Shown here: piece by piece, positions 54,372 through 64,000 of the stretch
Position numbering within the stretch: the stretch's first letter is position 1
How the letters are laid out: every line of letters begins with the position of its first letter
Position numbers and translations under genes: made by a program
Notes under the pieces: model-generated
The model's input: only the letters and a program-made list of their open reading frames with translations
Database searches by the model: none
What the model was told of the DNA's origin: nothing
Assembly (NCBI GenBank): GCA_001936135.1
Contig: CP012820.1
Coordinates: forward strand, 2,096,001-2,160,000
DNA: 64,000 nucleotides
Source: Saccharomycopsis fibuligera x Saccharomycopsis cf. fibuligera
Taxonomy: Eukaryota > Ascomycota > Saccharomycetes > Ascoideales > Saccharomycopsidaceae
Direction: 5' to 3'

Positions 54372-55357
54372 GTTAACTTTTGGAGACAGCCGATATTACG
54401 AATTTTTCTTCAAACTTTTAGCTTTTCCTTTCTTTTTCTATTGTCTTGGCTTATTTTCTGGGGTACGGCAGTGAAACTTAATTCTATACCATAGTTTTCC
54501 TGTGTCGGCCGTTTGACAGATGTTTCATGCAGCCTTAAACGTGTACTCATTTTCTATGTCTCTTACTTTTGCCTTTTCGTTTTACCCAGTTTCATTTTAT
54601 TTGCTTAATGCGCTGTTGGTACTCACAGCACCATTCATAATCATGCTTACGTTCAATATGATAGTTGCTATATTCCCTTTTAATTGTTCTCCGAAAACTT
54701 GCTTTTCCTTATTATAGATTTTTTTTTGTGGGCACATCGTTTCTCTTTGATTTCAAACTTACCCTATATCACACCAACTATCTTACTCATTTCTAAATTT
54801 CCTTTTTTCGATTCCTCTTGTTGCTGTGTTTTGCTCCCGAGAGATAGTCCTTAAGTGGGCTTTTTTGCTTTAGATTTCCAAGTTGAAACAATGCTTTTCC
54901 TTATTATTACATCGCGCTGTAGCAGCTGTAGAGTTATTTTCGTATTCCCTTCTTCCCACACTACCCACCAGCCGCTAACCAATAACAATTAAAGCATCAA
55001 AGCTCATCCTATCAGCACCTTCGCAGCTTGCACCGTAGAATCTCGCCAGTGCAGAGGAGCTGTTTATGCCTTTAGGATCCCTGCAGATCACATGCCTTAG
55101 CACTTAGCACAGCAGCGGCGATCGTGCCAAATGAGCTGAGACCTCAAAAAATGTAAACAAGCGCCTGCCCGTAACTGAATAAACTCAGATCAGATTCCGA
55201 TCTCAAGCGAACCTGTTTTGTTACCTGTCACACCTTGGCTGAATTGAGAAAATAACACTACGCTTTCTCTACCCTCTTATAGATATAGTGCTTGTCTTGA
55301 TACACACACACGCACACATATATAATATATAAAGCCACATCTCGCTTTCTCCCAGCA
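54372..55357. other. Intergenic region upstream of the coiled-coil gene
   Basis: T-rich 3' region to about 54890, then a promoter with TATATAATATATAAAG-like AT sequence at 55318-55334, about 25 bases before the ATG. The 65-codon ORF at 54520-54717 is hydrophobic but has no bias. Confidence 0.45.
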
Positions 55358-58300
55358 ATGGCCCGGCCGCTAAATCAGCAAGATGCGGCATCCTCTTTCC
55401 CATTACAAGAAAACATCAACACCACCAACATAGAACCCATAATGCGCAACAGATTCAGAAATTTCCATCTCAATAACAAGGACAAAAAGAAAGCTTTACC
55501 CGAGACTAAAAGGAAAGCCAGTGATAGCTCTGCAGATAGTTGTCAATTGATATTGAGCTCGCACAAATATCCTGATAGTGATGGAAACACCGGTACTAAA
55601 CACAATCATAACAACAACAAAAACGTTAACATAAACAATACTAATGAATCGCTGTTGCTAGCAGATTTACGCCGGCTTGAGAGATTGTACAAGCAAGAAT
55701 CACTAAGGTCGAATCAACTCAGCAATGAGAGAGAGTTACTAGAGTCGAACCTTTTAAGCAAGGAAAAAATCATTTTGAGCCAGTCAAATCAAATTAAAAG
55801 CACTCAAAGCTTACTCAATAATTATAAGAAAAACATTAATGACGAACTAGCGTTTTTTGAAAACGACTACAAAATATGGCTCGAGGAAAAACAAAACTAC
55901 GAATCCAAGATCAAAGCTCTACATAAGATTATTCAAAAGAATGGCATAACTATTACCGGTAGACCCGAATCTGTTTATAGTATGTCTTCTAGCCAGCTGA
56001 TGACGCTGGGCGACGCTGCTGGTACTCAAGATATCACTACTTTACTAGAAGAAAATAATAGGCTTAGAGTACAGATTCAGTCATTAAAAGCAGACGTTAA
56101 ATCTCTTTCCCAGAAAAGCTCACTTGAATTGCAATTCAAAGATAATTTACTTGAAGAAATTAATAAACTTAATGAAGAAAAAGAGTCATTGTTGCGTACT
56201 ATTGACCAACTCAAGTCAGAATTAGAAGACGCTACTAAAGAATTTACTCAACTCAATGAAAACATTTCATTCCATAATAATCAGTCGAATATGTCTGTTA
56301 TCATAGATAGCGAAGAAGAAGATAACTTATTGGCTCATCATTCCACTAATCCAACTACTGATGAAGCAGAGAGTGAAATTAAATTCAACAATTATGCTGA
56401 TTCCAGTATTGAAGGTCCTCATGGTGGTGCTCTTACATCAGCTTCAGAAACTAGCCATGATTGTCAGAATGCACTGGCCACTAATTTGGAAAATGAGTTA
56501 AACATTATTGAGAAAAACACAGAATTGACTAACGCTACGCTTAGCAATGAATACAAGAATCTTGAACATCAATACAAGTACCAAAGCAATATCTTGATAA
56601 AGCTTAGATTTGAGGTCAATAGTGCCAAGCAGGAAAATCAACAACTTTTCTTTTTTATAAATCAACTTTTGAAAGATAATGAGTATTTGCAAACAAAGAT
56701 TGATGATATCAAGAAGCTTCCATTTAATGAATTCGCTAATGGAACAAGGGACCGTAAAGATTTTGAAACTAGTATGATTTCTTTGGATAATGAAGATGTC
56801 AACCATGAACTTAATGAACATATTAGTAATGTGAAGAATTTTTTAAGCAGTTCACTAATGAACAGAACAATATTTGATGTTTCTGAGCCTTTAGAGGCTG
56901 AAGTAAAAATTGATGATGATAATTCTAATGAACAAGAAAGTCATTTGCTTGAACATGATTATACTAGAGAATGCCATTATGATGATAATAGTAACAATGA
57001 TGTTGCTGCTGAGGGCAGTGGTCGCGAAAATAAAATACTGAAATTCCTCAACAAGAACTCAGTCAAAGACATCAACAAGTTGATTAACAAAAACCGCAAA
57101 ATTTTGATGAAGAAGAACGTGTTAAGATCATCTTCGCTTAGCACCAACAGCCTAAATTCAAATAACTCCAATGAGCAAAAGACTACCAAGTCATCCAACT
57201 TTAGATACTTTAAAAAGAACAACAGAATAAGCAGGATTATTTCCAATAATGTTAATTCAAACTTTAGTATAAATGACAGTGATGGCATGAGGAAAATCAA
57301 CAATAGCAAAAAGAAAAGAAATACGGTTATTGGAGTTTATAACCCTGCTCGGACGTTGAAAGAAGATTATAATGAAGATCAGGACGAGCCTCGCAAAGAA
57401 ACTCGTGCTGATGAAATTAATGATTCTTTTAATGCTGATGGCGATGCTGAGGAGAGCATGTTGATCAATTTGAAACCATTGAAGATTCAAAAGAATAGCC
57501 GCAAGAGTAACGAGTTTGAAGATATAAATAACATTGAAGAAGTAGGCTTCGCTAAAACCAAAGAGCAACATGAAGAGGCTGAACTTGATGTGGGAAACGT
57601 GAGCTTGAATGCTTCAATTGATTTGAAAAAGCTCCAAGTAAAGCCCAATTTCAAAAAAAGTTCCAAAGCTACCAGCAGCATAGTAGCCGACAAAATTGAT
57701 GAGGAAGAAATCGAAGAAGAATCTACACATTCTAATCATTCTCCACAAAAAGTTGGGGATATTGATAGTGTTAAGAGTGAAATTTCATTAATACTTGAAA
57801 ATAACGGCAATTCAATAATTTACCATAAGAGTCCAGCAACCGCTGGAAATGGTGAAAGTAATGAAAATAGCCCTACCTCTGTTGGTTTGAATACCGAAAA
57901 TTTGCTTGGTGAAACTGTGCTTGAAGAAAGCAGTTTCATTGCCAATATGGACGATGTTGGCCATGATGCACAGTCTCTGTTTGTTAATGATTATTCTCAT
58001 GACGGAGATGAATCAGAGGACGAGGATGATGATGAAGATGATGAAGATGATGAAGATGATGAAGATGATGAAGATGATGATGAAAAAAGCTCTGAATCAG
58101 ATTCTGAGATAAAACAGAAGGATAATCTCGAATCCATTGAGAGTCAAGATCTATTTACTAATTTTGAAAAATTCCAAGAGTTTATTGCTGCTTCTTCATC
58201 ACAGTTGCCAATGGGTAGTGCTGCTGCTGCTGCTAGTGTTGCTCTCAAAGTTAAAGGTAACAGATCCAATAGTGATTTTCATAATAATATTGCCAAGTAT

Positions 58301-58420
58301 TTGCAATCTCTTGAAGAGAAAAATTTACAAAATAATCCAATTTTAAGACTATTGTTATTGCATCCTCGTGGACAAGGTCAAAAGTTGCTAACTAATGATA
58401 TTGATCCTGGTATTGATTGA
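55358..58420 (+). CDS. Large coiled-coil, acidic, low-complexity protein, unknown
   Basis: 1020 residues. Predicted coiled coils lie at about 100-185 (leading into EFLENDYKIWLEEKQNYESKIKALHKII), 225-310 (EENNRLRVQIQSLKADVKSL, EEINKLNEEKESLLRTIDQLKSEL) and 370-455. A Lys/Asn/Ser-rich basic middle is followed by an extremely acidic Asp/Glu run at about 886-910 from a GAT/GAC repeat. It ends with a short conserved-looking segment, NNIAKYLQSLEEKNLQNNPILRLLLLHP. Such proteins are often cytoskeletal or polarity scaffolds, but I recognise no diagnostic domain. CTG codons at residues 214 and 217 (SSSQ-CTG-MT-CTG-GDA) fit Ser. Confidence 0.85.
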   Translation: MARPLNQQDAASSFPLQENINTTNIEPIMRNRFRNFHLNNKDKKKALPETKRKASDSSADSCQLILSSHKYPDSDGNTGTKHNHNNNKNVNINNTNESLLLADLRRLERLYKQESLRSNQLSNERELLESNLLSKEKIILSQSNQIKSTQSLLNNYKKNINDELAFFENDYKIWLEEKQNYESKIKALHKIIQKNGITITGRPESVYSMSSSQLMTLGDAAGTQDITTLLEENNRLRVQIQSLKADVKSLSQKSSLELQFKDNLLEEINKLNEEKESLLRTIDQLKSELEDATKEFTQLNENISFHNNQSNMSVIIDSEEEDNLLAHHSTNPTTDEAESEIKFNNYADSSIEGPHGGALTSASETSHDCQNALATNLENELNIIEKNTELTNATLSNEYKNLEHQYKYQSNILIKLRFEVNSAKQENQQLFFFINQLLKDNEYLQTKIDDIKKLPFNEFANGTRDRKDFETSMISLDNEDVNHELNEHISNVKNFLSSSLMNRTIFDVSEPLEAEVKIDDDNSNEQESHLLEHDYTRECHYDDNSNNDVAAEGSGRENKILKFLNKNSVKDINKLINKNRKILMKKNVLRSSSLSTNSLNSNNSNEQKTTKSSNFRYFKKNNRISRIISNNVNSNFSINDSDGMRKINNSKKKRNTVIGVYNPARTLKEDYNEDQDEPRKETRADEINDSFNADGDAEESMLINLKPLKIQKNSRKSNEFEDINNIEEVGFAKTKEQHEEAELDVGNVSLNASIDLKKLQVKPNFKKSSKATSSIVADKIDEEEIEEESTHSNHSPQKVGDIDSVKSEISLILENNGNSIIYHKSPATAGNGESNENSPTSVGLNTENLLGETVLEESSFIANMDDVGHDAQSLFVNDYSHDGDESEDEDDDEDDEDDEDDEDDEDDDEKSSESDSEIKQKDNLESIESQDLFTNFEKFQEFIAASSSQLPMGSAAAAASVALKVKGNRSNSDFHNNIAKYLQSLEEKNLQNNPILRLLLLHPRGQGQKLLTNDIDPGID

Positions 58421-58773
58421 GCCTTTTTATTTTCAACGCGCTTCTTATTTTTCCATTTTGCATTCTTCATGTGTTAAGTGCAATCTAGCTGATGTTTAAT
58501 ATTGATTATCAATTTACCAATTGAACTATTAATTTACGACTTCAAGATGCGCAATTACTCTGTGTGCTGGAAAAAGTCCATCACTATTTGAAGTTTCTCA
58601 GAAAGAAAAAGCTATCTTCTTTTTTACGCATTTTGTTCTTTTTCATGTCTTTATATTCTGTTCTTTGTTTCTTCACACGGTTCGGTTTCGTTTTCAATTT
58701 TGATTATTGATTTACTAAATCATCAATTTTTGATATTTTTATATTTCTTTCATTTTTTTTTGGTTTCATATTT

Positions 58774-58815
58774 CATATTACATATTACATATTACATATT
58801 ACATATTACATATTA
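58774..58815 (+). repeat. Minisatellite (CATATTA)6
   Basis: Six perfect copies of the 7-base unit CATATTA (with a seventh imperfect unit, CATATTT, just before). Lies in the 3' region of the coiled-coil gene. Confidence 0.95.
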
Positions 58816-58975
58816 CTTCTCATTCCATTTTCCTTAGTTATGTTCTTCCATATTATCAGAATAGTATATAACTAAATTTACACAGTTCTGCATTAATGTT
58901 CATTACTAAAAATTCATATTACTACATTATTGAAATACTATATTAACACCTCCTTATGCTATAACATTGTAACTC

Positions 58976-58976
<1 letters not shown>

Positions 58977-59010
<34 letters not shown>

Positions 59011-59031
59011 TTTATTTTATTTTATTTTATT
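58977..59031 (+). repeat. Poly-T tract followed by TTTTA units
   Basis: About 30 T, then five TTTTA-like pentamers. One of several T tracts at gene ends in the window. Confidence 0.85.
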
Positions 59032-59849
59032 TGACCATCTGCTTTTTTAAAAACATGCTCACTGGAGGTAATTTAAAACTCTCTTCATAGATCGCTACTA
59101 TAAATTAAACAAATTTATATAGTTTAAGCCCGAATACAAAAAGGACTGTTGTCTCTGTCTTTATTAAAAAGAATGGGAAATAAAACATACTTTAAAGGTG
59201 TCACTGATTTTACGATTGAATTTTACGCAATCATATGAGTAGTCTTTCTTATAAAAGCAAATAACCCAAATGAGTCCAACTCTTACAAACCTTCAAAACA
59301 GTACTAGCAAGTTAAGGAAGAAATAACATTCAATAAGTTAATGTATATTGAAAAGCCCCGAGCCCTACCCTCCTACTTCTAAACTATTCCCCGTTCCCAT
59401 TCTTCCTCACTCTTCTCACATTCTTCGTCTTTCCAATACTTGCAATCTTTTTTCCCTTTTTAAGTCGATAGATTGGTAATAATGCAATGATAAATTATGT
59501 TTCACAATTTTTGGCATTAAACTAAAAATTAATAACTTGTGATTTGATACTGTTGTGATTGATAAGTAATAATTGATATTGAGTCTGAAAAAGTTTTTCT
59601 ATCCGCCATTTAAAAAAGGAAAAAAATGTCAAAGTAAATAAAAAGAGGAAGTTGGATTGAATTGGGACCAGAAAAAAAAAAAAGAGAAGCAGTACCGCTT
59701 TTTGGTTTATGTGATTGAATTTATAGTGTTGGCGTAACCGGTATTTAGATAGCCTTTTATAGTATACAATATAATACGGTATAATACACCTGTGAAGGCC
59801 TTAGGTTGCAGGTCAAAGACCCGATGCAAAGATTATTTGGTTTTCAAGT

Positions 59850-60425
59850 TTAAGTTTTTTGAACCGCAGCTAGCTTGTCCATCTCATCCTCGCCATCATC
59901 TTCATTTTCTCTCGCAACCTCAACCAACAGCACCAGCCAATTCTGCTCCTGAATAGCAAGGTCCAACATTCTTAGTTCTTTGCTCAATATATCCTTCTTC
60001 TTGATATACTCAGGCACCAGCACGCACGAGACCTGCTTAATTTCACTTCGACTGCCGTACCGTACCAGCACCACTCCGTTAGTGGATATAGTGTTTAATA
60101 CTTGAATGTTTCTTTTAAGCATTTCTCTCTCAGCGAGAGCTTCATTCATTGATCTGGGCACCTTGTTGGAATTTTTGCTCCCTTTGTTGCTGGTGTTGCT
60201 ATTATTGTCAAATAGAAATTTGTGTATGCTATTTGTGTAATTAATATTCACTACTATCGTAGTTAGCTTCCGCGACATGCTCAAGTATTCTAACACTAGC
60301 TGGTTTGGATCTTCAGCTGGAGTGTCACCTTCTTGCACTATACAGTTGCTAGAAATACGAGTTTGTAACTGACTTAGATTATCAATGTATTCTTTGCGTA
60401 GCCGGAGGGCTTCAGCTAGCTTCAT
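59850..60425 (-). CDS. DIP1984 / DUF6847 (septicolysin-like) family protein
   Basis: 191 residues. The order and wording follow a family widespread in bacteria: MKLAEALRLRKEYIDNLSQLQTRI at the start, then CIVQEGDTPAEDPNQLV, VVNINYTNS, MNEALAEREMLKRNI, VRYGSRSEIKQVSCV and ELRMLDLAIQEQNWLV. Bacterial members are annotated DIP1984 family or septicolysin and are two-helix coiled-coil proteins whose function is not established. It differs from them by an Asn/Ser insert of about 22 residues (LFDNNSNTSNKGSKNSNK) and an acidic C-terminus. No signal peptide. I know of no S. cerevisiae counterpart, so transfer from bacteria or retention in some fungi is possible. Confidence 0.85.
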   Translation of the reverse strand: MKLAEALRLRKEYIDNLSQLQTRISSNCIVQEGDTPAEDPNQLVLEYLSMSRKLTTIVVNINYTNSIHKFLFDNNSNTSNKGSKNSNKVPRSMNEALAEREMLKRNIQVLNTISTNGVVLVRYGSRSEIKQVSCVLVPEYIKKKDILSKELRMLDLAIQEQNWLVLLVEVARENEDDGEDEMDKLAAVQKT

Positions 60426-61847
60426 TGTGTTTTATGTGTGTGTATGTGTGTGTGTGTGTGCTTCTGCTTTTGCTTCTGCTAATCATAAAAATTTTTTTGA
60501 TGTAATGAAAAATCGTAACAATTAAATAATAAACGAGATTTAAAATCACAAACAAAATTTGCTGATTTGGTCTTATTTATAGTAAAACTGCTGTCGGTTT
60601 CCATCATTGTTATAGTTATTCTAATTAGTTTTGTTTCCCCCCCTTATGCATATCATTTCATGATAACAAATCAAACCAAATCAAATCAAATACAGTCTCC
60701 CCGACTTGGATCAGCAACTAATTGTGACACCCTTTCCCTGTTATTTTCGTTAATATACAACAGCATGCCCTGAAACAATGACACACACAGCGTGTTATGA
60801 TTTCATCTTCCATTATGCCATACCATATTATATAACATGCAATAGTCGCAGACTTAGCGTCATGTTATGTGACAGCGGGCTAAATACGCGATCAATTTCC
60901 TTGCATGAATGGTGATAGTAAAAAAGGAAAAGATCTATGGCTTAACAAAATAAGCGAACAAAGGGCAGACTATAAATGAGACGTAAAAATAAATTTCAGA
61001 AATAGTGCATCAAGAAACGCTGCAAAAATGAAAAGTGCATAACTTGCCTCGATTAGTCACTGATTGAGGCAAAAATTAGAGAACTTGTAGGGGAAAAATA
61101 AAAGTAGAGTCAAAAAGAATAATAAGCTCATGAGAATTGGGGTATTCTAACACATTTTTACGGCAAGTCGCAGTTTAATGTAAAAACCCGCAATTATTTT
61201 AAACAGATAGAAAGTACAGAAGAGCCGATTTAAGTGTAATAGAAATAAGACAACATATGAGTAAGAAAACAAAAAGTCGTAGTCATTGATAACATAACGT
61301 AATGTAACATAGCATAGCGAAGCATAATTCTTTTAAAAATGTGTTTATGAAAAAGAAAACAAAAAAAAAAACATGAAGAGATCTTGGGAACAATAGAAAA
61401 AATAATAGGCTGCTGTTATAGAAGAGAAAACAAAAACAAGGAGCAAACATTTGTGAATATAAATGACAATGAATAAATGAAAATAAATAAATACCGCCAA
61501 TGAATAATAATAAAAAAAAAAGTATATCCCTATTTCATGAAGATCGAAAGAAAATGATATAGATCTCGCCAAATAAAAAATAAGCCTAGTTTTCCCCTTC
61601 TCTCCTTTAGGACAACCGCGTTGACAAGTTAGACAAAAGCAAGAAGACATGAAAAAAAAAGTAGAATAAGAGCAAAAAAACCAGAATGTAAAGTATGATC
61701 AATAATGAAGCAGCTGAAATGAATAAAAGCATAAAAGAAATAAAACCGGAATGTGAAGTATGATTGATATATGATAAATAAATAGACATATTACTAAAAC
61801 TGAGAATTAAAATGCATAATTTATGAGAAAAAAGAAGCATCTCTTAC
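60426..61847. other. Gene-free region, promoter of DIP1984-like gene and 3' end of TF gene
   Basis: A (TG)n-rich run (on the plus strand GTGTGTATGTGTGTG at about 60436-60460) sits just before the DIP1984-like ATG. The rest is AT-rich. Minus ORFs at 61345-61840 are aromatic and hydrophobic with random codon use and are not called. Confidence 0.5.
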
Positions 61848-64000
61848 TCAAATAGACAGTCCACTTGCTGTTGGTGTGTTATTTTCCGTTGTTTTTGAAA
61901 TCACCACAGACCTTGCCTTCAATGCTTCTGCAAACAACATTGCCGCTGGCCAAATTGGAGCATCTGCCAAAATTCTAACACCTAAATACAAACACTTTGA
62001 ACTCAATCTGCTACTTTTGATAAATCTCAAAAACCGTTCCATTCCAGCATCTGGATCCTCAGTTGCCGTCGACTGATGAAATTCTTCATGTAGGTTCAAG
62101 TTCTTTTGAGTGAAATCGAGAGCGCCATTCGCTTGAATCTTCAAAAATTCAGAAAATGTCTTGGTGTTAGCATTGTCTGGGGTTAATGTGGTGCTGACCT
62201 TATTCAATACGTTAGCAACGCGAATGAAAAGTGCAGTGTCTGCAGCAGTTAACCAGTTTCTTCTGCTAGCAAGCAAGAACAAGTTAGGATTGCTGTTGGA
62301 AGATGAAGAGTTTGGACTTGGATTGGAACTATTAGCGGCGCTGTTATGAAGACTACTACTCCCATTAGAAGTTGCTGCAACAGTTTGTGCTGTTAAAAGT
62401 TCAATGGCATAGAGATACTCTGACAAAAATAAAATTGCAGTGAATGTGCATGTTAAGAAGAAAATTGGTGTTTTGCGAGACGTCTTTTGAGCGTCATTAA
62501 ACACTGAAATTAAGTCAATCCAAAGTTCAACAATACTAATAGAATACTTGGCACTTTCACGAAGTGCTTCAGGATCACTTTCAATTTTGCCTAATTGTTC
62601 ATTCATGCCATCCCAGTTCTTGACCCATACATTTTCCAAAATTGGAGTAACACTGAGACAAAGTCTAATTTTGGCGAAATATAATAATGGTAAAATCAAT
62701 TTAAGCACTGGAGACTTATTAATAAGCTCCAAATTGTAAGAGTTTGGAATCAAAATGCCTTCGTTTCTTATAAAGAGTAGTTCCCAATATTTGATCAACG
62801 ATTCCAATGTTGGTCGATCATTCATTCTCCACTTCATTGCCTTGATTTCAGCACTAGTGCTATCATTTTTGCCAAGTTCCACTCTGCGCTCGTGAATTGA
62901 TTGATGAATGTACATGAGCAAACTCAAAGTTGCTCTAAGCCCAACCCGTTTATTAGTCAAGTCCACATAATTGTGGTTACTCAATGATGCCAACAATTCA
63001 GAGAAGCTTTCACCATTGCTAACTTGTATCAATGTGAATTTCGAATCAATTACAATATGATCACTAATAAGTAATTGAAACCATTTTTGATAATTGCTTG
63101 CTTTCCAAAGCTCCTCATTAATACATGGTGAACCGCACTTAATGTCTTCAGATTTCAATACGATTGGGGCACCAATAAGAGTATCAAACAACACAGAAAT
63201 CAACAAGATAGTATGCACTGTTCTAATTCGAGATTGAGCCAAAATGAAATAATCGAAATCGTTTTTCAAAATCACTGGAGTATTATTGTTATTGTCATTA
63301 TTCCCGCTTGGATCAAACACTGGAGGAGGAGTCAAGAATTGTTCCAAAGGCAAATGCAACGAACATTTTTTCACCAAATAAATCAACGAGTTCAATTGTT
63401 TAGCAATCGACTTATTCAAAGATTCATCATTATTGAAAATGCCCAAAAACATATTCAAAGTCAAACACTGGATAAGCCATAATGGGATATCATCGTTCTG
63501 AAAATTCTTGTTGGATTCCAAAAAATGGTGAATATAAAATTTGGAAACACCAAACAACAACAATGAATTGGACGAGTGGAAAGAATACAAAGCACCAATG
63601 GCAGCCACTGCAAGCAAAAGCGGAATATTATGCACACTAGATTCTATTGATGGCAAGTGAATAAAGGGGAAATAATTGTCAAACTCTTTACAATAAAGAA
63701 AAATATAAGAGTTGAGTTCACCAATGCTAGGAAACTGATTATCGTTCAAGTGATTATTAGTTAAGATATGGTTTCTAATGTCTTTTGTGAAAAGATCAAA
63801 GTTGAAATTGGCTGGATAACTACTATTCATGGAGAATGCATTGAAAAGCATAGATGAGCTAGGACTTTGATTTGCCGTCGTGCTAGCAGTAGTTCTACCA
63901 CCGGCACTGCTACCATTTACACTACCACCATTGCCGCTTTGACTGCTATTGACAGCAGAAGCACTGCTCGATGTGACGTTCATCTTTGGTGCAACTGATG
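61848..64000 (-). CDS. Fungal transcription factor C-terminal region (Fungal_trans domain), 5' end beyond window
   Basis: The frame from the first in-window ATG at 63983 gives 711 residues. Reading upstream of that ATG stays open to the edge (codons AAG, CCA, GCA, GTT, TCA), so the gene very probably continues past 64000. A region at about 95-420 carries a fungal-specific transcription factor domain (LYCKEFDNYFPFIHLPSIE, LLLAVAAIGALYS, LWLIQCLTLNMFLGIF), a layout seen in C2H2 factors of the Adr1/Rsf2 type and in Zn2Cys6 factors. No zinc finger is inside the window and is expected beyond it. Regulatory target unknown. An Asn/Ser-rich segment at about 545-570 interrupts the C-terminal part. Confidence 0.8.
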   Translation of the reverse strand, partial: SVAPKMNVTSSSASAVNSSQSGNGGSVNGSSAGGRTTASTTANQSPSSSMLFNAFSMNSSYPANFNFDLFTKDIRNHILTNNHLNDNQFPSIGELNSYIFLYCKEFDNYFPFIHLPSIESSVHNIPLLLAVAAIGALYSFHSSNSLLLFGVSKFYIHHFLESNKNFQNDDIPLWLIQCLTLNMFLGIFNNDESLNKSIAKQLNSLIYLVKKCSLHLPLEQFLTPPPVFDPSGNNDNNNNTPVILKNDFDYFILAQSRIRTVHTILLISVLFDTLIGAPIVLKSEDIKCGSPCINEELWKASNYQKWFQLLISDHIVIDSKFTLIQVSNGESFSELLASLSNHNYVDLTNKRVGLRATLSLLMYIHQSIHERRVELGKNDSTSAEIKAMKWRMNDRPTLESLIKYWELLFIRNEGILIPNSYNLELINKSPVLKLILPLLYFAKIRLCLSVTPILENVWVKNWDGMNEQLGKIESDPEALRESAKYSISIVELWIDLISVFNDAQKTSRKTPIFFLTCTFTAILFLSEYLYAIELLTAQTVAATSNGSSSLHNSAANSSNPSPNSSSSNSNPNLFLLASRRNWLTAADTALFIRVANVLNKVSTTLTPDNANTKTFSEFLKIQANGALDFTQKNLNLHEEFHQSTATEDPDAGMERFLRFIKSSRLSSKCLYLGVRILADAPIWPAAMLFAEALKARSVVISKTTENNTPTASGLSI

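Larger units (their letters stand above)
58421..59849. other. Convergent 3' region with tandem repeats
   Basis: Between the coiled-coil gene (plus) and the DIP1984-like gene (minus). It contains the (CATATTA)6 repeat and a long T tract from about 58978, ending in (TTTTA) units to about 59031. No gene seen. Confidence 0.5.

Noticed and set aside
61345-61840. Two overlapping minus ORFs, Phe/Leu/Tyr-rich
   Set aside because: Looks membrane-like but is only AT-rich 3' sequence of the transcription-factor gene; codon use is random.
1-64000. tRNA, rRNA, snoRNA, CRISPR or complete transposon
   Set aside because: I read the larger gaps for B-box-like GGTTCGANTCC, box C/D pairs, direct LTR-like ends and spaced repeats and found nothing that met even loose criteria. 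A covariance-model scan (tRNAscan-SE, Infernal) would be decisive.

Overview
The window looks like nuclear DNA from an ascomycete yeast (Saccharomycotina). Genes are nearly intron-free and AT-rich, A/T homopolymer runs of 25 to 40 bases are frequent, and many proteins carry Asn/Ser/Gln-rich inserts. The recognisable proteins are yeast ones: Gpa2, Prp45, GH47 mannosidase, allantoicase, NADP-glutamate dehydrogenase, Pob3, Bet5, Ctf8 and Mbp1. In-frame CTG codons are rare in the conserved genes and, where they occur, often sit in serine-rich or serine-like contexts (31925-31939, 55997-56008, 48150-48152). This suggests a CUG-Ser (Candida/Debaryomyces-type) yeast. I do not name a species. The translations behind this annotation use the standard code, so any Leu encoded by CTG may really be Ser.

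Layout. 0.4-8 kb: an NmrA/isoflavone-reductase-like protein, the G-alpha subunit GPA2, a class 3 lipase, and the splicing factor PRP45 (minus). 10-13 kb: two tandem minus-strand Gfo/Idh/MocA dehydrogenases. 13-18 kb: about 5 kb with no long credible gene, holding low-complexity repeats and one 58-residue ORF (16222-16398) with very strong codon bias and a TATA box. 18-25 kb: an ELMO-like LMO1 candidate and a GH47 alpha-1,2-mannosidase with an extra charged tail. 27-28 kb: allantoicase with one intron. 29-37 kb: two very large low-complexity minus-strand proteins, one possibly eisosome-related and one RhoGAP. 39-46 kb: GDH, POB3, BET5, a small helical protein and CTF8. 46-50 kb: MBP1. 51-64 kb: an MDR reductase, a GPI cell-wall protein, a large coiled-coil protein, a gene of the bacterial DIP1984/DUF6847 type, and the C-terminal part of a fungal transcription factor that runs off the right edge.

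Links between the genes. GPA2, the LMO1 candidate and the RhoGAP are G-protein signalling parts. GDH and allantoicase are nitrogen metabolism. MBP1 encodes the DNA-binding subunit of MBF. An ACGCGT (MCB) site lies in the shared promoter between MBP1 and CTF8 and another lies upstream of POB3, both S-phase genes. I found no rRNA, CRISPR array, complete transposon or convincing tRNA.
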